Source: Pseudomonadota bacterium (GTDB taxonomy: Bacteria > Pseudomonadota > Gammaproteobacteria > Pseudomonadales > UBA5518). Taken from it: 5,972 nt of DNA. Below are positions 1 to 5,972 of the stretch, piece after piece. The stretch is from assembly GCA_963204845.1 (NCBI GenBank), contig CAUJIL010000197.1, positions 1 through 5,972 of the forward strand, read 5' to 3'. The notes beneath the pieces are model-generated. The model made no database searches. It was given only the letters and a program-made list of their open reading frames with translations, and was not told the DNA's origin. The translations under genes were made by a program, and so were the position numbers. The stretch's first letter is position 1; each line of letters starts with the position of its first letter.

Positions 1-120
1 GATTGGTTCGGCAACTGGCGTAACATACGGGACTTGTTCGTCCACTGGCCGAACCTACGGGACTTGTTCGGCCACTGGCCTAACCTCCGGGACATGTGCG
101 GCCGCAGGCCGAACCTACGC
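1..120 (-). repeat. Four-copy 30-bp tandem array of GTAG-headed REP-like palindromes
   Basis: Four contiguous copies with an exact 30-bp period lie at 1-30, 31-60, 61-90 and 91-120. Read on the minus strand, each has a 4-nt head (GTAG in two copies, GGAG and GTAT in the others), an 8-bp arm close to GTTCGGCC, a 3-nt loop (AGT or TGC), the complementary arm GGCCGAAC and a 7-nt spacer close to AAGTCCC. The three copies at 31-120 each have one arm mismatch; the copy at 1-30 has three and is the most decayed. The array begins at the window edge and may continue to the left. The layout resembles GTAG-type REP elements mobilised by RAYT (TnpA-REP) transposases. Lying just 3' of the minus-strand operon, it could also affect transcript ends, but I see no clear U-tract. 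The repeat is directly visible; REP membership is inferred. Confidence 0.85.
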
Positions 121-345
121 GGCGCCGAGGACCAGCCGCACCGCCAGGTACAGCACACCGATGAACGCCAGCGTGGCCAGTAACCCGGCCGCAATGAATA
201 CCGAGGCGCGCCCGTGGCGGAAATCGCGTTCGCGATGGCGACTCGCCCGCACGCCGAAACCAGCGGCAAGCACGCTGCCGAGCACCTGCCACAGCGTCGG
301 CCGACGCGAAGGATGGTGGTCCTGGTCGTGCTCGGGACTCACCAT
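115..345 (-). CDS. DUF2970 family small membrane protein
   Basis: This gene encodes 76 residues. The region from about 18 to 45 (WQVLGSVLAAGFGV, then RERDFRHG) matches the pattern I recognise for DUF2970, a family of short proteins of unknown function common in Gammaproteobacteria and Betaproteobacteria. One hydrophobic segment at about residues 49-73 should span the inner membrane, after a polar, His-rich N-terminus. I chose the ATG at 345 because AGGGG (minus strand, 352-356) sits 6 nt upstream; an in-frame ATG at 390 would only add a low-complexity extension. The start overlaps the end of the upstream nuclease gene by 7 nt (ATGGTGA), so translation is probably coupled. The TAG stop (115-117) is part of the GTAG head of the adjoining repeat. 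The function is unknown. Confidence 0.8.
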   Translation of the reverse strand: MVSPEHDQDHHPSRRPTLWQVLGSVLAAGFGVRASRHRERDFRHGRASVFIAAGLLATLAFIGVLYLAVRLVLGAA

Positions 346-1817
346 GCCGCACCCCTGCGCTGGCGCCTGCCGGCGCTGACCGGCAGGCACTCGTCACGGC
401 GCGCGGCCAGCGGCACCACGCGCGGCGCGCGGCCGCGCAGCAGGTGCTTCACCAGCAGCTTGTAGGTGTCCATATCGAATGCGGGCGCGCGCTCGAACAG
501 GTCGCGCTGGCGCAGCTCATCCTCGCTGCGGAAGCTGCCCAGATAGCACCAGCGGTCCACCACGTGCATTTCCTCCCAGCCGTCGGGGTGCCGTTCGACG
601 ATACCGATCGCGCCGTCCCATGGCCAGCTCACGAGCTTGAGGCCCGCCAGCGCGGCGGCGAGACGTGCCTGGTGCTGCAGCGGGTGTTCGTGCCCCGCAC
701 AGGCGCCGCGGCATTTGCCCACCTGGTAGCGGAAGCACGCGCCAGGCGCCTTCTTCTCGAGCCCGCACAGCCGAAGGCACAGCCGGTGCTCGTCGGCGAG
801 CGCCAGCAGCACCTTCTTTGCCTGCGTCCGCGAACGGAACAGCCCGTGCAGTTCGCGCAGCCCCTCGCTCGCGATGCGCGCTCCGGCGACGATCTCGGGA
901 GTCGCATCGACCTCCGCACGCCAGCGGATCGACACCAGTTCCGCCTGCCGGCGTAGCTGGCGGTTGTAGACCGGTGTGAGCTCCTTCACGAGCTGCGATT
1001 CGCGCAGCAGCGCACCCAGCTCGCCGGCGCACTCGCGCCACTCGACCCGCGCCGTCTGCTGCGCCATCTGCATCTCGCGGTGGCTGCTGTGGTCGGCCGC
1101 GAAGTGCGACAGCACGCGCGAACGCAGTCGCACGCTCTTGCCCACGTAGAGCGGCGTCTCGCGCTCGTCGAAGAACAGGTAGACACCGGGCGTGTCCGGT
1201 AGCGCGTCGAGCTCGGGTTCGGAGAGACGCGGCGGCAGCGCCGGACGCCGCGTCAGCTCCTCGATGTGCCGCTGCAGGCCGCCGGCGTCCTTCGCCGCGA
1301 CATCGGCCACGAAGCGCCACGTGGCCTCGGCATCGCCGAGCGCCCGGTGCCGCGCCACGCACGCGATGCCGTGGCGTTCGATGATCGCATCGAGGTTGTG
1401 GCGCGCGTGCTGCGGGAACAGCCGCCGCGACAGTTTCACGGTACACAGCACCGGCCCGCGCAACCCGAAGCCGCAGCGTTTCAGCGCGTTGCGCAGGAAA
1501 CCGTGGTCGAAGCGGGCGTTGTGCGCCACGAAGGTCACGCCGTCGAGGCGCCGGTGCACCTCGGCCGCCACGTCCTCGAACGCCGGCTGCCCCGCGACCA
1601 TCGCGTTGGTGATGCCGGTCAGCGACTGGATCGCGTCGGGGATCGAGATACCGGGGTCGACCAGCTGCTGCCAGCGCTCCACGACCGCGCCGTCGTGCAC
1701 GCTGACGATCGCGATCTCCGTGATGCGGTCGTACACCGGGTTGCAGCCGGTGGTTTCCAGGTCGACGAAAGCGTAGGCTCCGCGCAACCCGGGCGCGCTC
1801 GTCTCTGCTGTATTCAT
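339..1817 (-). CDS. DEDDh 3'-5' exonuclease fused to a UvrC/Cho-like GIY-YIG endonuclease
   Basis: This 492-residue protein has two nuclease modules. Residues 15-175 are a DnaQ-like exonuclease: ExoI FVDLETTG (D19, E21), ExoII HNARFD (D104) and ExoIII with H157 and D162, so all DEDDh residues are present. Residues 205-290 are a GIY-YIG domain like the UvrC N-terminus: GVY at 211-213, YVG at 224-226, R230, E273, and PVYN ending at N285. Next comes a cysteine set, C351, C361, C369 and C373 (ACFRYQVGKCRGAC), resembling the UvrC segment that binds a 4Fe-4S cluster; C347 is extra. The C-terminal 110 residues have no domain I can name. No UvrC-type C-terminal endonuclease or HhH domain is seen. Such fusions are known (for example mycobacterial Rv2191-like proteins) and are often annotated as DNA polymerase III epsilon-like. 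A DNA repair role is inferred; it is unlikely to be the replicative epsilon subunit. The ATG at 1817 is preferred over 1826 and 1943 because the exonuclease fold begins about residue 15 and GAAG lies 9 nt upstream; 1826 remains possible. Confidence 0.9.
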   Translation of the reverse strand: MNTAETSAPGLRGAYAFVDLETTGCNPVYDRITEIAIVSVHDGAVVERWQQLVDPGISIPDAIQSLTGITNAMVAGQPAFEDVAAEVHRRLDGVTFVAHNARFDHGFLRNALKRCGFGLRGPVLCTVKLSRRLFPQHARHNLDAIIERHGIACVARHRALGDAEATWRFVADVAAKDAGGLQRHIEELTRRPALPPRLSEPELDALPDTPGVYLFFDERETPLYVGKSVRLRSRVLSHFAADHSSHREMQMAQQTARVEWRECAGELGALLRESQLVKELTPVYNRQLRRQAELVSIRWRAEVDATPEIVAGARIASEGLRELHGLFRSRTQAKKVLLALADEHRLCLRLCGLEKKAPGACFRYQVGKCRGACAGHEHPLQHQARLAAALAGLKLVSWPWDGAIGIVERHPDGWEEMHVVDRWCYLGSFRSEDELRQRDLFERAPAFDMDTYKLLVKHLLRGRAPRVVPLAARRDECLPVSAGRRQRRGAAW

Positions 1818-1884
1818 GTACAGCATCTTCGCATGCGCGCAGTCACCACGGCAACCGGCCGGTGATCCGTTCGGGGGCGCGCGC

Positions 1885-1892
1885 AGTATCCT
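1885..1892. promoter_or_regulatory. Candidate overlapping -10 elements for the divergent gpx and nuclease genes
   Basis: The 147-bp gap between the nuclease gene and gpx is GC-rich except for a short core. On the plus strand TATCCT (1887-1892) matches the sigma70 -10 consensus at 4 of 6 positions, which would give gpx a leader of about 65 nt. On the minus strand the same core reads GATACT (1890-1885), also 4 of 6, giving the nuclease operon a leader of about 60 nt. I see no good -35 for either, so this is only a candidate. Confidence 0.25.
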
Positions 1893-1964
1893 CGCGCTAC
1901 GGGGCATGGCGTCCCGGAATACCGGCCTGACCACCGGAATCACCGATCACGGAGCGTCTCAACC

Positions 1965-2444
1965 ATGACATCCATCTACGATTTCAGCTGCAGGACGACC
2001 AGCGGCGAGACCCGATCGCTCGCGGAGTACAAGGGCAAGGTCCTGCTGATCGTGAACACCGCCAGCAAATGCGGGTTCACGCCCCAGTTCGAGGGGCTGG
2101 AAGCGCTGCACGAGAAATACGCCTCGAAGGGACTCGCGGTGCTCGGTTTTCCGTGCAACCAGTTCGCCAGCCAGGACCCGGGCAGCGACGCCGAGATCCT
2201 CACGTTCTGCCAGACGAAATACGACGTGAAGTTCCCGATGTTCGCGAAGGTGGAAGTCAACGGCGCCGGTGCCGAGCCGCTGTACCGCTTCCTGAAGAAG
2301 GAAGCGCCGGGGCTGCTCGGTTCGGAAACGATCAAGTGGAACTTCACCAAGTTCCTGGTCGATCGCAACGGCACCGTCGTCGAGCGCTTCGCCCCCAAGG
2401 ACACGCCGCAGGCGATCGAGGAACGCATCGTCGAGCTGCTGTAA
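1965..2444 (+). CDS. Glutathione peroxidase family protein (thioredoxin-type thiol peroxidase likely)
   Basis: This 159-residue protein is full length for the bacterial GPx/BtuE family and has no signal peptide, so it is probably cytoplasmic. It reduces hydrogen peroxide or organic hydroperoxides. The peroxidatic cysteine is C36 in NTASKCGFTPQF, in the position of selenocysteine in animal enzymes. The other catalytic tetrad members are visible: Q70 (FASQDPG), W125 and N126 (KWNFTKF). C64 lies in the conserved GFPCNQF motif. C82 (TFCQTKYDV) is where thioredoxin-dependent members carry the resolving cysteine, so thioredoxin is a more likely reductant than glutathione despite the family name. 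The ATG at 1965 is preceded by GGAG at 1951-1954 with a 10-nt gap. It is a single gene on its strand, divergent from the nuclease operon and convergent with prfC. Family assignment is firm; the reductant is inferred. Confidence 0.95.
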   Translation: MTSIYDFSCRTTSGETRSLAEYKGKVLLIVNTASKCGFTPQFEGLEALHEKYASKGLAVLGFPCNQFASQDPGSDAEILTFCQTKYDVKFPMFAKVEVNGAGAEPLYRFLKKEAPGLLGSETIKWNFTKFLVDRNGTVVERFAPKDTPQAIEERIVELL

Positions 2445-2460
2445 CACCTGCGCGCAGCCC

Positions 2461-2511
2461 GTAGGTCGGCATTCATGCCGACGATGCAGCGTAGGTCGGC
2501 ATTCATGCGAC
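2461..2511 (+). repeat. Two tandem GTAG-headed REP-like hairpins downstream of gpx
   Basis: Copy 1 (2461-2482) has the head GTAG, arm GTCGGCAT, loop TC and perfect complementary arm ATGCCGAC. Copy 2 (2491-2511) is identical except for one C deleted in the second arm (ATGCGAC). The copies start exactly 30 bp apart with an 8-nt spacer, GATGCAGC. They begin 16 nt after the gpx stop codon, so they would form 3'-UTR hairpins able to stabilise or help end the gpx transcript, but no U-tract follows. The hairpins are visible; membership in a RAYT-mobilised REP family is inferred. Confidence 0.85.
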
Positions 2512-2529
2512 GGATCAGCGGCGAACCCC

Positions 2530-2551
2530 GTCGGGTTGAAACCCGACCTAC
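2530..2551 (-). repeat. Inverted GTAG-headed REP-like hairpin downstream of prfC
   Basis: Read on the minus strand this element has the head GTAG (2551-2548), arm GTCGGGTT, loop TC and perfect complementary arm AACCCGAC. It has the same head, arm length and loop as the pair at 2461-2511 but faces the other way and has a different inner arm sequence. It begins 9 nt after the prfC stop codon. Together the three elements form a BIME-like cluster in a convergent gap, each facing its own upstream gene in the same sense. It may act as a transcript-end structure for the argG-prfC operon. Confidence 0.8.
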
Positions 2552-2560
2552 GGCCGGGTA

Positions 2561-5364
<2,804 letters not shown>

Positions 5365-5372
5365 GCTCGAAT

Positions 5373-5376
5373 CTCC
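5373..5376 (-). promoter_or_regulatory. Ribosome binding site of argG
   Basis: GGAG on the minus strand lies 8 nt before the ATG at 5364. It fixes this start over the in-frame ATG at 5382, which lies upstream of the site. Confidence 0.6.
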
Positions 5377-5413
5377 ACGCATTGGCCCGGGTCGGGATCG
5401 ACCGCAGCCGCGT

Positions 5414-5419
5414 ATTCTA
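5414..5419 (-). promoter_or_regulatory. Candidate -10 element of the argG-prfC promoter
   Basis: TAGAAT on the minus strand matches TATAAT at 5 of 6 positions and is the most promoter-like hexamer in an otherwise GC-rich gap. It would give a leader of roughly 40 nt before the argG start. At a 17-bp spacing the -35 position reads GGGACG, which only partly matches TTGACA. The assignment is by sequence pattern alone. Confidence 0.45.
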
Positions 5420-5506
5420 GCGGCGCGTTGCGCCCGCGTCCCGGTTCCGGCAGCGGCAAAAGGCCACACCACGGCGCACGCGATACCTCTTCCGCGGCTT
5501 TTCCGC

Positions 5507-5512
5507 TAGCAT
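5507..5512 (+). promoter_or_regulatory. Weak candidate -10 element of pyrC
   Basis: TAGCAT matches the sigma70 -10 consensus at 4 of 6 positions and would place transcription start about 25 nt before the pyrC ATG. No acceptable -35 is seen 16-18 bp upstream, so confidence is low. Confidence 0.2.
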
Positions 5513-5542
5513 CGCTGCCTGTTTCCGCGCGGCCCGCGAACG

Positions 5543-5972
5543 ATGCACGAACTCGAGATCCTCCAGCCCGACGACTGGCACCTGCACCTGCGCGACGGCG
5601 CGGCGCTGGCGACGACCGCCAACGCCAGCGCGCGGCTGTTCCGGCGTGCGATCGTGATGCCGAACCTGAAGCCGCCGGTCACGACCACCGCCGCCGCGCT
5701 CGCCTACCGCGAGCGCATCGTCGCGGCCCTGGAGCCCGGTCGACGCGACTTCGAGCCGCTGATGACGCTCTATCTCACCGACAACACACCGGCCGCCGAG
5801 ATCCACCGCGCGCGTGACTCCGGCGCGGTGTACGCCGTCAAGCTCTACCCCGCCGGCGCGACCACCAACAGTGACGCCGGGGTGACCGATCTCGCACGCT
5901 GCGCCGGCGCGCTCGCGGCGCTGCAGGACACCGGTCTGCCGCTGCTGGTGCACGGCGAGGTCACCGACCCCG
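5543..5972 (+). CDS. pyrC: Dihydroorotase, class II (partial; continues past the right edge)
   Basis: The first 143 residues are present and the frame is still open at the window end; the full protein is usually about 345 residues. Dihydroorotase is the zinc enzyme that cyclises N-carbamoyl-aspartate to dihydroorotate, the third step of pyrimidine synthesis, in the cytoplasm. The sequence opens LEILQPDDWHLHLRDG, with metal-binding H13 and H15 and substrate-binding R17. MPNLKPPV (39-46) contributes N41. K100 in VKLYPAGATTNSD is the carbamylated lysine that bridges the two metals (K102 in E. coli). H137 in VHGEVTDP is another metal ligand. This is the PyrC type, not the larger PyrC/AllB-like class I enzyme. 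The ATG at 5543 fits the family N-terminus; the Shine-Dalgarno is weak or absent. It is divergent from argG across 178 bp. Confidence 0.95.
   Translation, partial: MHELEILQPDDWHLHLRDGAALATTANASARLFRRAIVMPNLKPPVTTTAAALAYRERIVAALEPGRRDFEPLMTLYLTDNTPAAEIHRARDSGAVYAVKLYPAGATTNSDAGVTDLARCAGALAALQDTGLPLLVHGEVTDP

Noticed and set aside
1..120. CRISPR array
   Set aside because: The copies abut with a 30-bp period and only 7-nt near-constant spacers; there are no unique spacers and no cas genes.
517..1446. Minus-strand 309-codon frame inside the nuclease gene
   Set aside because: It is an alternative frame of the nuclease gene with an Arg/Ala-rich translation and no family features.
2445..2560. Classical intrinsic terminator for gpx or prfC
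   Set aside because: Strong hairpins exist but neither strand shows a T-run after the stem, so I list them only as repeats.

Overview
The window is a high-GC stretch of ordinary bacterial chromosome, most likely from a gammaproteobacterium. This rests on the codon use and GC content, a DUF2970 small membrane protein, a class II (PyrC-type) dihydroorotase, RF3, and argG lying next to pyrC, an arrangement I recall from Pseudomonas. I cannot name a genus. No phage, IS, CRISPR, tRNA or rRNA is visible.

Layout from left to right. Positions 1-120 hold four 30-bp tandem copies of a degenerate palindrome. A two-gene minus-strand operon follows: a DEDDh exonuclease/GIY-YIG nuclease fusion (339-1817) and a DUF2970 membrane protein (115-345), overlapping by 7 nt. 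A divergent intergenic region (1818-1964) leads to a plus-strand glutathione peroxidase (1965-2444). The convergent gap 2445-2560 carries three GTAG-headed REP-like hairpins. A second minus-strand operon has argG (4147-5364) upstream and prfC (2561-4147) downstream, joined by a TGATG stop/start overlap. A 178-bp divergent region (5365-5542) separates argG from pyrC (plus, from 5543), which runs off the right edge.

The genes are housekeeping: arginine and pyrimidine biosynthesis (two branches fed by carbamoyl phosphate), translation termination, peroxide detoxification and DNA processing or repair. The accessory signal is in the repeats. Both intergenic arrays share one architecture: a GTAG head, 8-bp arms, a 2-3 nt loop and a 30-bp period, but with different arm sequences. 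In the left array the GTAG head supplies the stop codon of the DUF2970 gene. The other notable points are the nuclease fusion with a UvrC-like cysteine cluster and the RF3 start codon overlapping a UGA stop. I see no convincing new multi-gene system.
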